This document shows positions 14,280-28,677 of a DNA stretch of 64,000 nucleotides, piece after piece. Source of the DNA: Rhytidiadelphus loreus. Taxonomy: Eukaryota > Streptophyta > Bryopsida > Hypnales > Hylocomiaceae. The stretch spans positions 88,530,981-88,594,980 of the forward strand of contig OX344762.1 of assembly GCA_947034895.1 (NCBI GenBank), written 5' to 3'. Every line of letters starts with the position of its first letter. The first letter of the stretch is position 1. Below the pieces are notes generated by a model. The model did not search any database. It saw only the letters and a list, made by a program, of their open reading frames with translations, and was not told the DNA's origin. Position numbers and translations under genes: made by a program.

Positions 14280-16885
14280 TTACATCCCAATTTTGAGCTT
14301 TAAATTTGCATTTCTAAGTAAAAAATAATACTAAAATCTCCCAAATGGTCAAAGTAAACATCCAATTGGGGGATGTCTAAAAATAGTAAAATAATTTTTT
14401 TTAAATGAGAAAAATATTCCATGTCTAAAACTACCACATGTATCTTCATTTCAAATTTCATGTAAGACTAACATACAACACAAAAGTTATGAGCAGAAGA
14501 ACACCTATCTTAGGCTAAGGGGACAAAAAATAGGACAAGTGTTTCTTGCAATCACCCCATAGGTTTTATTATCACTAAACTAGAGACAATTAAATGACAT
14601 TAATCCCTAAAGGACTAGGGGTGTTTGAGTATAGTTCATGTTTTCTTGACTAGCTCTTGTAACAAGTATAATTCTTCATTTGTGTGGAATAATAATTTTG
14701 ATGATCACCACTATTGAAATTAAAGAAGACTTGTATAGCTTTCTTATGAAAAAAAGATCAATAAAATTGTACATTGTTTGAGAAAATGCCACCATTGACA
14801 AGATTGATGAAAGATGTTTGGTTAGGTGGTACTTTGTACATATGTTGAAATCAAAATGCTCAAATTAAAGTTCTCCAATAACTCTAATTTTTTTCCTACG
14901 AGTACATATCACCATGGTATTGATGTGTAATTTTTTCAAATCATTTCGAGGTGTGGAAAAAAAGATATGAGGATGTGAAGTGACACCCAATGTGTGTTCT
15001 CTATTCTCAAAAAATTCACCAAAACTAGATCATTTCTTGATTGGATTGCACTGACAAATTTAATGGAAAAAATCATCTAGGGTCTCTTTGAGGTTTATAT
15101 TTTGAATTTTCTACAAATGTAGTTGTAGAAGCCACATGATCGCCTTATGGTCCTGTTGGAGGGGGAGGTAAGATGATGCCAAGTGGATATGAAATCTATG
15201 ATGCAACTTTTATATGAAAACATTAGTACACCATCCTCAAAATCAAAAGTACAATGATTTGTTCTATTTGTGCATGTGCCACTAATTCACCAATTCAAAA
15301 AATGAGATTTTGTAGTGATACTAATTATGTAGGTGACAATAATCTCCCTAACTATTAGTGCATGAACAATTAGCATAGTTGGAGTTAGTTTTTGTGCAAT
15401 TATAATATTCTAATGCACCAAACATCATTCAATGCCACAACGATGATATTAAAGAGGGATATTGCTAGAATCATAGCATCAACGAGGGGATTTGAAATAC
15501 TGGAGTGGCATTTGCCAAAAAGTACTCCATAATGTCAATGCAGGAGAGTTTTGTTGTTGTGGCATGTTTTGATTGGTTAAAGAGAGGTAGATTAAGATTG
15601 ATAATGCTCATTCCTTGCCTTGTGCAAATTTTCAACAAGGTGGGTATGATGTAGAAATTTTAGTGGTTTGGTAGTGAGAAAAATTTGAGAGAAATCTCTA
15701 CTACCAACTGGTATTATCTTGAGGTGGAACCACCCATACCTAATAATTACTTAAGCGATTCTAGGACAAATCACAAGTAGTATGAAGCAATGCAAACTTT
15801 TCTCGCATAAAAAGATAGGAAATATGGGGATTGTAAATTTTTCATAATTTTATTCCCAAAATTGAAATTACTATGAATTTTGGGAGCCAAAAAGTACTCC
15901 AAATCCATAGCCAATGTATAAAGTCTTCTAATTCCAATCATTCAAGAATTATTTTCCCACTCACTACTTCCCATACAATTTGGTGCAATTTGGGACATGT
16001 GTCATGACCTTATTAGTCCCAACTTTGAAAAGGAGAAAAAAAAACATTTCAAACTTTTGTTGGAAATTTGTTCCAACCTTGGTTACAAATAGTTGCACCT
16101 TACATGTTGAATATGGATCCCTGGTTGGAAATGGGTGGTTCTACCATAGTGAGTGTGGATCCATCTAATATAATCTATATGCATGAGACTTTCGCTATTG
16201 TGGCATGTTCTCATCTTGGGGGTGTACTTAGTTCTACTATAACAAACCACCTGCGAACAAGTGGTTTCTAATAAACTATAATTTCAACCTAAAATTTTGA
16301 GCATTTTTTAATAATGACTATAGGTTTCTATTGCCAAAATTTCCAAATCAAATCAAATATGAAATGATTTCTAGAAGAGATTGAAAATGAACTAAAATGG
16401 CATGTTTTTCAACTCAAGTAATTATAGAAAACACATTTAGATGACCATTAAATCAAAATTCAAGTCAAAATGAGCTTTCAATAGAGAGTTATTTTCAGGA
16501 ATTTTTTGTTCATTTTTTAGACAATAGAGAGTTATTGAAAGTTCATTTCAGACTCTAATGATGGCCCTCCACATTGATGTCACAATGTTTCCAAAACCTC
16601 ATTTCATCCATCGTGCAGAGCCAACGCATACAAAAATTGCACACAAAAATTACATACTCAAAATTGGCCTCCGCTTCAATTCAAACCCCCTAAATGAAGG
16701 AGCCACGAAACTAAGAACCTTCTCAAAAGAAAGGCCACATAACCATTTGTCTGAAACCAAAAAAAAAAAACTATGTAAGTTAAGCGGACTGTTTTGCAAT
16801 TTTGTGGTCTTCCAAGTTCAGCGTCGGTGAGCATTGACAGTCAGTCGGTTGCAGGACTGCAGTCAATTCCCCAAAGATGCTGATT
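14280..16885. other. AT-rich spacer, partly duplicated
   Basis: 15170-15360, 15490-15530 and 16795-16850 align with 54295-55060. The remainder is AT-rich without matches in this window. ORFs of 60-90 codons (for example 16558-16830) have no recognisable content. No gene seen. Confidence 0.55.
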
Positions 16886-17531
16886 TTAACCCCTAAATGC
16901 CCAAGGCACCAAAATATGGTGTTTGCAAAACTTTGAAGTTAAATAAATCCTAGCCAATTTGCTATTTTTAGTAAATTATATTTTTTAAATGTTCTTCTTG
17001 AAGTCTAGTTTTGCCTTCAAAAGTCCAATCTTGAAAATAAATGACAATGATTTTTCTATAAGAGATTTTGTGCACAAGTACCATGTGCAATCTTGACTTT
17101 CCATAGTGTTAAGAGCTCTTGGAAATGAGCCTCAAATACACTAGATCTTGGAGAAAAAATCACATTCTAAATTCATTTAAAAAAGTTGTAGAGTGAATTT
17201 TGAGAAGTCCTAAATTAATTTGGGTTCTTCAAGTTAGGCCTGTTAACCTCATATGTTTTTGGTCATCAACTTTTTAGATTTGACTTGCAAAAAAGACTTC
17301 AATTCCTTTTTGCAATTTTTAACAGCCTCATAATCAAATGTTATAATCTTTCGCTTCATAAGTGATATTGTTGTGCTTTCTTTTCCTATGCAATCTCTAA
17401 CAAGTCTAGTTTGAATTTGTACGGTTACAATTTCAGAAAAATTGAAACATCTTATCAAAATGTTGGCATTTTGTTCAATTTAGAGCAGTTTTCAGGAAGC
17501 TGAAAACATGCCTCGGGCATTTAGGGGTTAA
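16886..17531. mobile_element. TTAA-flanked element B1
   Basis: 646 bp. TTAACCCCTAAATGCCC at the left and GGGCATTTAGGGGTTAA at the right are near-perfect inverted repeats ending in TTAA. The interior matches B2 (44928-48200). Non-autonomous; no ORF of note. Confidence 0.75.
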
Positions 17532-17879
17532 GGTATTTGGTGCCTTCGTATCTTTGAAGAGTCATTCAAGTACAGAAGTACAGAACCCGGAAGAAATGTT
17601 ACGTAACTCATCCGTTTTCTGCAGATTTCTTGAATTTCCCTGTTCGCGATCTTGCACAAGCAACTTCGGCTGGTGACCATTGGCAACATGCACCTGTTAC
17701 TTCCCAATTGAACTAGGAATCGTGTCATTGGAGAAGAATTCGCTGTGCATTCTTAACAATATAACTTGAAAAGTCATGACCTTTATTGCACTATTCACTG
17801 CATACCATTGCGCCACAACATTGCTTCAATTTACAGTACTACCTTGGTCAGTTTGAATAATAAACACTCCTATCACCCT

Positions 17880-20860
<2,981 letters not shown>

Positions 20861-20938
20861 ACCACCCAGGCCGTGTCTGATGATCATGCTTCGTTCTTAA
20901 CTAAACTAATGTCTGATGATCATGAAGTAATTAAACTA

Positions 20939-21248
20939 CACTAAAAAGGATATTTATTGTTAGCAACACTATTTACGAACCTTGACACTAAATATCATTA
21001 ACCCTACTAAAGTAAGTAACATTAAATGTAATTTCTAACACTAAATGTACTCTATGGTAAATCTGAAATCTGTACTCTATGGCAAATCTGAAATCTGAAA
21101 TTTGAAATCTGGTAAATCTAAATGTACTCTATGGTACACATTGAAGTCTAGCACTACACTAATCGTCCTAAAATTGACATTTAGTGTAGGGTCAAGTAGG
21201 GTGGTAATTACACTAAATGTAATCCAACACTAAATACCCTTTTTAGTG
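20939..21248. mobile_element. CACTA-like MITE, 310 bp
   Basis: Starts CACTAAAAAGG and ends CCTTTTTAGTG; several internal CACTAAAT/ATTTAGTG motifs occur near both ends. Flanks are CTA and TAG, so no clean 3-bp duplication can be claimed. Confidence 0.5.
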
Positions 21249-21250
21249 TA

Positions 21251-21395
21251 GTGTACAGTGATGGACGAAATTGACTATGAAGTTGAAATATTTTCATTCA
21301 AACAACCACACCATAAGTAATTAAACTAGTGTACAGTGATGGACGAAACTGAATACAAAGTTGAAACATTTTTATTCAAACAACCACACCATAAG
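21251..21395. repeat. 78-bp tandem duplication
   Basis: Two direct copies starting GTGTACAGTGATGGACGAAA at 21251 and 21329, ending near 21395 (second copy truncated). It follows immediately on the CACTA-like MITE. Confidence 0.7.
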
Positions 21396-24017
21396 CATCA
21401 ATGGACAAAGTCCAAAAGTACATATGCTAAAGTTGTGTGTGACATACTACACATTACCATAGAAGTTTGAAGAAAAAATTAGAAAGAAAATCAATTTCAA
21501 AGTTAGCCATGTCAAAAACTCAATTTTGTTCAAAACGATTTGGAATTACTTTTATCTTTTACCAATGTTTTTTTAGAACTCCAAAAAACCTTATTGTGCC
21601 TTGGCATGTTGGTATACATCATTTCACATTGTTGTACACAAACCTTGAAGGAAATTGATATTTATAGAATTTCAAATTACAATAGTTTGACAAACATGCA
21701 AATGATGTTGATTCTTACAATATTTGAATTTCTTTTGGAATTGAGAGCATGGGATAGCATTAGCCATTGTAGAGAGAGTATAAGTTGCAATATGGACCAT
21801 TGTTACATCTTAATGCCCTTGCATTTGAAACATTTGTTGAAAGGGCAATGCTTTCCATTTATATTTCACAACCATATAATGTGTTTTTAAGTTCAATCTT
21901 TTTGTCCAAAGACTAGAATTCATGATGCACATAATTAATCCAAAAAATTCAAAAAAAATAAATCATCATTGTCTAATATTATGAAGGTCAATGTAATTTT
22001 TGGCAATTTTCAGTTTTTTGACGATATTGACAATGATAAATTTTTTTTGAATTTTTTCTATAGAACATCTGTAGTACTGAGAATACTAATGGTTAGTTAC
22101 AACTATTCTCTTGTAGACGGATTAATGAAAATAAGTTTATGATCAAAGACTAGGTCATTTCTTATAGGATATAAACATTAACGGGATTGGGACATAGAAT
22201 CTACTCTGAACTAATCAGGGAAGTTTCAAAAAAAACTTTATCAACTTCTTTTACCATTTGAAGAATTTTAATTTTAATTTTTTTTTTTTTTAATTTTTTT
22301 TTCGACAGTTGGTTGTCCTTCACTGCGGGGAACAGTGAAGGGGAACAGCCTTGAAACGGGCTCTCGGAGGCCTCAAATAACATGTAATGAAGTATGTAGG
22401 GATAAGGGGTATCGTTCAGTGTATGCCAAAGAGGACTCTAAGAATTTAAAAGGAAGTGCTTTCCAAGACCACACTTGATTTGATGAATATAGACGCCTTG
22501 TTTGGGCATTGAAGAGTGGCGGGAAGGTGATGGAGAAGGCAATCATCCAAGGTCAAAGGGTGTGTAATGAGGTTGTGGCTTGTTGAAGAAAGATAATTCC
22601 TGAATTGGAAACTATCCTATTAGTATAATAAGTTCATTCCAAGGGAGACAGTCAAGTAGGAAATCAATGCTAATGGAACTAATTCCTAAAATAGGAAATA
22701 CAATCCCAAAATAGAAGACTACAACCCAATTTGGAAAATTAATAACCACTCAATCTACAATGACATTGCATAATTCACTCACACATAGTTTGACTAACAC
22801 CATCATACTCCATTCTCAAATAATCCATAAACACATGTGCACATTAAATCATTCATTAAATCATACACAATAAAACACTCAATTCAGCTTGAACATGTTT
22901 CTTATTTCCGAATTGGTGAATACATCACCATTTTACACTTTTAGTTTCAACTTGCAATTCACACTCAACTATTAGGATTCCACATTCCTTATTCCACTTC
23001 ATCTCCACATCACTGATTAGGATATTACATTCCAACTTCCATTGTTCTTCATACATATAGTCACACTTCATCATCCAATCAAAACTGCAACACTTAATCA
23101 CATCATTTTATCCAACTCCTAAAACATTTTTCCAACTTGAAATACTTAAATTTTCACAGTTAGACACACATACACATCTCCAACTCATCCAACTCCAAAG
23201 ACTCACTTACATGCTCACACACAAAACAACAAATCAAATACACAGCACAACCTGGCTGGGACTCGTGGCTGGGACTCGTAGTGGACACTTTTTGACACTG
23301 GGTGCCTTCCAAATTGAGAAAGACAACCTAATAGGGACCCAATAGCGGTTACCAAACCGCTCAAACTTCAAACTTAACTGCAAAAAAAACTACCAAATTG
23401 AAACCACAAAACATAACTTCCATTAGACTCCAACTAGGACACAAATACCCTTATCTCTCGCCTTATCTTCCGACTTGGAATACTACTGCATCACTCCAAC
23501 TTAGAAACTTACTCAATCAATACTTAACTTCCAACTTGGCTCACTCCAAACACAATTTGACACGTACTCCTATTTGGACTAGATATCTCAAAAACTAACT
23601 CCAAAATCACATTCCAAATTGACAAAAATACATATAAAATCACCAAATTGAATACACACACCAAAAAATGTACAAATCACTCTCAAAAACAAAAACAAAA
23701 TCACGAAAAAGCCTTAAAAATCAATTGTAATAGTTCATCTACATGGCTTCACTATTTTGAGAAGCATACTTTTTAGGGAAGCAATCCTTACCCTACTCCA
23801 AATTTTCTTCCTTATACAAATTGTTAGTGAGTATTAAAGCTCCAATGACCCTATCTATATATCACAACAAGAAAGCATGTGCTAACTTAATGTGGTGCAT
23901 TTTTGCGGTGATTCAAAAGAAAACCATTAAATGTGTTTGAAATTCACCATTCTATAGTGTCATAATTGACAAATCCACAAATATTAGTGTAACGTGGCAC
24001 CTCATTGTTTTTGCAAC
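21396..24017. other. AT-rich intergenic DNA with a G-poor tract
   Basis: No gene recognised. 22740-23700 is strongly poor in G on the plus strand (A/C/T-rich, many CAC/ACA words). 22300-22380 holds a short GC-rich stretch resembling 13075-13130 in reverse. Confidence 0.5.
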
Positions 24018-24269
24018 CACTAGTAGAAAAAAAGTGACCAAATCAAAAAAACATCAACAAATTTTTGTTGAAATGGGTACTATATCGTCTGTTTTCACAA
24101 TTTTAAGTTAATATATTTTGTGACCATTTTGACTTAAAGAACTTTCAAATAAGTTTTCAATATTTGAATAATGTATGAATGACCATGGTTGAATTTCTAC
24201 ATACAATCGGTTTTTTCTTCTAAAATTAATCATTCACAATTTGATGTTTTTAAAAATCAACAGACTTCA

Positions 24270-24600
24270 AAGGCCGTTTTGGCATAGTAGAATAACATTT
24301 TTCAAAAAAACTTTGAACTAAAAAATGTTGTAAAATGAAGATACCTTTCATCTTCCAAAAACCATTTAAAATTTGAAGTCTCCAATCTAAACTTATGGAC
24401 AAAATTCAGAGAGGATGTTTGAAAATGCCCCAAAAAATTGTTCATTTCAACCCTTCTCTAAATTTCGTCTATAACTTTTGATTGGAGAGTCCAAATCTCA
24501 AATAGATTTTTGGAGATGAAAGTTAACTTTAATTTACCAAATTTTCTTAGTTTAAAGTTTAAGAAAAAAAATGTTTTACTATGCCTAAATGTCCCCCGAA
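24270..24600. repeat. Foldback core related to the 3.6-4.4 kb element
   Basis: Palindrome whose arms contain GGCATAGTAGAATAAC / GTTTTACTATGCC and the central words seen at 3880-4180. It is the inner part of the C5 foldback family, without its GAGCATTCCC ends. Confidence 0.6.
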
Positions 24601-24679
24601 GTGTACCAAGTTGAATTCACAAGGCAAACAAAAAAACTAGCAAAAAGTAGATAAATAAAATTATAACCATCACATAAGC

Positions 24680-24860
24680 ATGTGTATGAAAGTGTGGTAT
24701 ATTGGCAAAAGACCTTGCCTCCCAAGCAAGAGGTGCAAGGTTCAAACCTCATTTGGCACGTCTTTGCTTAAGTGGTGGGCTACCTAGGTGGCCTTGTTGA
24801 GTGAGCTAAAATTTTATGAGGGACATGGGCATGCCATGTGTTAATTTTTGTATGGCTGAT
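24680..24860 (+). mobile_element. tRNA-derived SINE or tRNA relic
   Basis: Contains an A-box-like GTGGTATATTGG (about 24693), an anticodon-arm-like CTTGCCTCCCAAGCAAG and a B-box-like GGTTCAAACCTC (24739), correctly ordered as in a polymerase III promoter. No intact acceptor stem is formed and T-rich sequence follows, so a SINE head is more likely than a working tRNA gene. Confidence 0.5.
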
Positions 24861-25186
24861 GGTTTTCAATTTAATTTATTTAAAAAGAAATATTTTGCTT
24901 GACCAAATTAACAAAAAAATCAACATTTTTTTATTAAATAACTACCCAAATCAACACGTCCAAATTAACAAAAAAATCAACACTTTTGTGTTGAATTTTT
25001 GTTAATTTGGTCACTAAATTTTCTACTAGTGATCAATGTCTTTCAAGGTCAATTCTAAAACAATAAAACGATAAAACGATACCACAAAATATGATGGCTA
25101 AGTAGGTGGCAAGTAGTCACAATTCTTTGCGATTTGTTGGAGTTTGTGCTTTTTTTCTTCCATGATGTACATGGCAAGGATTTGGA

Positions 25187-26119
25187 TTAACCCCTAAAAG
25201 TCCAAACATCGTTTTTGACAACATAGCGATTTTCAGCAACTCACTATAGACAGAGTTTTTCTTTTTTTTCTTTGAAAATTTCACACAATATGGGGATAAG
25301 GAGTACTAGCTTTAAGGCCCAACGATTTTCATAGCTTTTGACTACATGATTCAAAATTTATTGCATGATATGTAATTTTCAGTTTTCAACAAGTAGCCCA
25401 GGCAAAAAAAAAACTTCTTTGAAAATCACTTTAAAAAAAAAAAATTGAAATTGATTCTTTAGATTTTATATATGTGGTAAGCTTTGAATCATTCCATTTT
25501 GATTAATGAGATGAAAGTTATGAGGTAAGTTTGGGTTAGTTATGGAATCTCTACTCTAAAATAAACTTTGAAGTCCTTTATTTAGCTCAATTTTAAATAT
25601 TTTTGGAAAAAAATAAAAACATTAGGTGTATATTGTTTATTACAACATTACAACCATTGGGATTGGCATTTTTCAATTCTATAAATAAATTGTTAACAAT
25701 TTAGTATTTTTGATCATTCTCTACTTCTTTCTACTTACTATTTTTTTTCTATATGTTGTACAATTCGAAATGATCTAAAATTTTTCAAGCATGTACCCAA
25801 ATTGACTTGAGGAATGAATCCAAAGAGTAACTACCATTTTGGACATTTTTTCATACAAATGTGACTTTGTGAAGTGCAGCTGCATGTATTTTCATAGGGC
25901 CAAAAAAGGATTTTTGTCACTTCAAATGTTAATATCTTGAAATCTACACGGTGGAAAATTCTGAAATTTTTTCCACATCTTCTCTAACTATTTTACTACA
26001 AGATCATACGGTTACATTTTTCCAAAAATGTTTTTCATCTAAAATTTGGTGCTTGTAAATGCAAGGGCAGTTTTGGAGCAGTTTTGGTGAAAACATAGTC
26101 TTTGATGTTTAGGGGTTAA
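25187..26119 (-). mobile_element. TTAA-flanked element A2, 933 bp
   Basis: Left TTAACCCCTAAAAGTCC, right GTTTAGGGGTTAA. Full-length homolog of A1 ends, A5 and others. Internally about 930 bp of AT-rich sequence with a conserved GCAGCTGC-like box near one end. No ORF. Confidence 0.7.
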
Positions 26120-26189
26120 GCTATGGCTATCTTGGTGAAGTTATCCCAATTCAATTTCATTTTATATTTTTTTGTTGACATCTTGCATT

Positions 26190-26860
26190 CTTTAGCTATA
26201 TTGTCAGAGGTGTTTCAATGTAAATTTGTGGATGTGACCACCATAGGTAGCATAGTGCACAGAGAGTTTGCCCAAATTTGAATGTTGTTCATTGTAGAAA
26301 TCACTGATTTGAACGCAAACATGTTCAATAGAGACACAAGGTATCATGTGCTTTCAGAATATGGCCCTTTTAGGGGTCATATGAAGAAGCTTGCAAGTGA
26401 GATTAGGGGAAAATGTTCTATGGATTTGAAATGTAGCATTGTAGGCAAGGAATTCACTCGGAGGAGGCTCTGTAGTTTCAATGTTCTTTTATAAAGGTGG
26501 TTTGTCAAGGTCTGGAGGCCAAATTTTGTAACAATGACAAACTTTCTTACTTCAAAATCCTTAATCCTTCTAATCTGCCATCTAAGCAAGTGGGTCTACA
26601 AAGTTGGGGTGTCACCGAGTTGGACAACTTACTCACATTGTATGGGGTTGATTAGTCACATTCAGGCTTTTCATTCCTCCCTCTTTTTAATGTGCAGGCT
26701 TGTAAGCGGGAGTTTTTGTCCTTCAAATTGTAGTGTATAACTGAATGGAGGGATACAAATTTCCAAGATTTGTGGGGTGTAGATGGGAATTTACTATGGA
26801 TGAACATAAATAAATTCCTATAGTTTTTAAGTTCGTTCTCAAGGAGGCAAGGTGCTATGG
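26190..26860 (+). pseudogene. Decayed hAT-like transposase (DUF4371-type)
   Basis: Broken frames on the plus strand read in order EYGPFRGHMKKLASEIRG, then NPSNLPSKQ, WGVTELDNLLTLYGVD and CKREFLSFKL. That order and wording resemble plant DUF4371/hAT-type transposase-derived proteins. At least two stops or frameshifts interrupt it and no ends are found. Family call from memory of motifs; moderate certainty. Confidence 0.45.
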
Positions 26861-28316
26861 GTAATTCTATAAGGTAATGGATTTAATCCATTTCCCAGGT
26901 GTATGCACAATTGAAAGGATCGGGAGAATAATTCCATTTTTACCCAAACCATAGATTAAGCCATATTATCATAATTAAACCAAGGTTGTGAACTTATCAA
27001 TTGTACACAAATCTATTGATTTAGCTTTGCTTTTGATCCACTTCACAGCCTCACCAACCGGGTGGTACAACTCCTATTGATCTTCTCGTTTGTCCAACAA
27101 CATCTCCAATTGATTATTTTTAACACCTCTCAATTCTGGCTTGTCTTCCATCACATCCTTGCTTTGTATCTCCACTATAGTGATGCCTTCTTAGTCTTGC
27201 ACTCATGCTTCATATAATTCAATTGATCACAGGAGCTTAATCTCATAGATGCTATAGATTATCATTTAGTCCAAAATGGAATACACCATAGCATTATACT
27301 CATCCCCATTGACACATACCATACAATCAGCCCATCTACTATTGATAAAGCAATTAAAACCAAATGCAGGCATTCATTTACATCCAGTCATAACAATAGA
27401 AATTCCATACAGGATTGGATCTATCGACTTAACACTCAACACCGAAGCACTTCACAATTGATTCACACCATTCCAACACATCCAAACACTCACATCACAC
27501 AATAGCAAAAATCACAATTGCCTTAACACATCCACAAATCCATACATATAAAATCACCACACAATAGAACACAACACACTCATGTAATAATCTCCGCCAT
27601 ATATTTCCACATAAAGGTATTACAATAGTTCTCCGCTCCTACATAACTTCTCTCCATAATATCTATCGATCCAGCACAACTAAAACCAACTACCAGCACT
27701 ATAGAAATTAACCCACATACTGATGTAACAACTATAGAACCAGCACAAATGCACAACCACCACACAATAACAACAGTACAATAGATTCTGCTCCCTACAC
27801 ATGCACTACACTCACACAAACACAACAATCGCTCACACAAAAACCACTGCCGGCCAACCACCGCGCAGGAGCTCTGGATCTCTTCTCCAGACTCTCCGAC
27901 AACTCCGTTGGCAATTGATCTTCACCACCTCCAAGAATAACCGCTAGTAACCACCACAATAGATTGCTCCCCATTCATCTGCTACAACTAACATCCATTG
28001 ATAATAAACACCATAAAAACCCACTAAAAGGATAATAACTAGGTTTAACCATTGCAACCACACTAGTACTATAGCAAAATTGGAAAATTGCCAAAAATTT
28101 ACAACTATACACGTTTCCACTATAGATCATATGACTACATGGGGTATAGTCAAATAGAATCATGCCCTACAAACATGTTATCCTAACTTGATTGTCCTTG
28201 TAGAAATAGCTAGAGTGTAGTGTATCTCAACAGCTACTTGTAAGAGAGCTTTCAACATCCAAAACTTAATAAAAACTCATGTTAGAAACAGGTTGTGAAG
28301 TAAAAACCCAGAAGCC
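26861..28316. other. G-poor, A/C-rich intergenic tract
   Basis: 27230-28000 is markedly poor in G on the plus strand, like 22.7-23.7 kb. No recognised gene. Minus-strand frames in 27000-27230 give broken peptide stretches of no known family. Confidence 0.45.
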
Positions 28317-28523
28317 TTGCTTAGAATTGCTTTGGAGGGATCCGAGGAGGAGTATGATGATATACTCCTAGATGCCATACCCTTGTGGAAGAACAAAATG
28401 AAATACAAATTTCTTTATGCTAACCCGTCTACTTATTTGTCTAATCCAGCCATAGGTCCTAGCACAAGTAATGCATCTTCCTCATATGGAAATGGAAATC
28501 AGTCGGAGACACCAATGTCATAG
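28317..28523 (+). other. Unidentified small open frame (68 aa)
   Basis: Encodes an acidic start (LEGSEEEYDDILLDAIPLWK), a KNKMKYKFLYANPSTYL segment and a Ser/Asn-rich tail ending SETPMS. It looks like the C-terminal piece of a longer protein, with no clear ATG start. It might belong to a decayed transposon nearby. I do not recognise the family. Confidence 0.3.
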
Positions 28524-28641
28524 CTTGTGATGAATTGTGTAGCAATGTTGCATTTTATTTTTTTGCACATGTGGTTTTGATCCTTTTGAATGTTTTTTGT
28601 GGGGGCATGTCATATTAACTAGACCTTGAACTAGCCTCCCT

Positions 28642-28677
28642 AAAATACATGGATCTTCTCTTAGATCCATGCATTTT
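28642..28677. repeat. Short hairpin
   Basis: 15-nt arms (28642-28656 and 28663-28677), one mismatch, 6-nt loop. Confidence 0.55.

Larger units (their letters stand above)
24018..25031. mobile_element. CACTA transposon, non-autonomous, 1014 bp
   Basis: CACTAGTAGAAAAAAAGTGACC at the left and a matching inverted end finishing ...TCTACTAGTG. These are typical plant CACTA (En/Spm) termini. AAATCAACA/TGTTGATTT-like words recur at both ends. The 3-bp flanks do not match, so the insertion is old. Inside it lie a foldback segment (24270-24600) and a tRNA-like/SINE segment (24680-24860). Confidence 0.75.

Noticed and set aside
24690..24760. Working tRNA-Gly gene
   Set aside because: A and B boxes are present but the acceptor and D stems do not pair; a SINE or relic is more likely.
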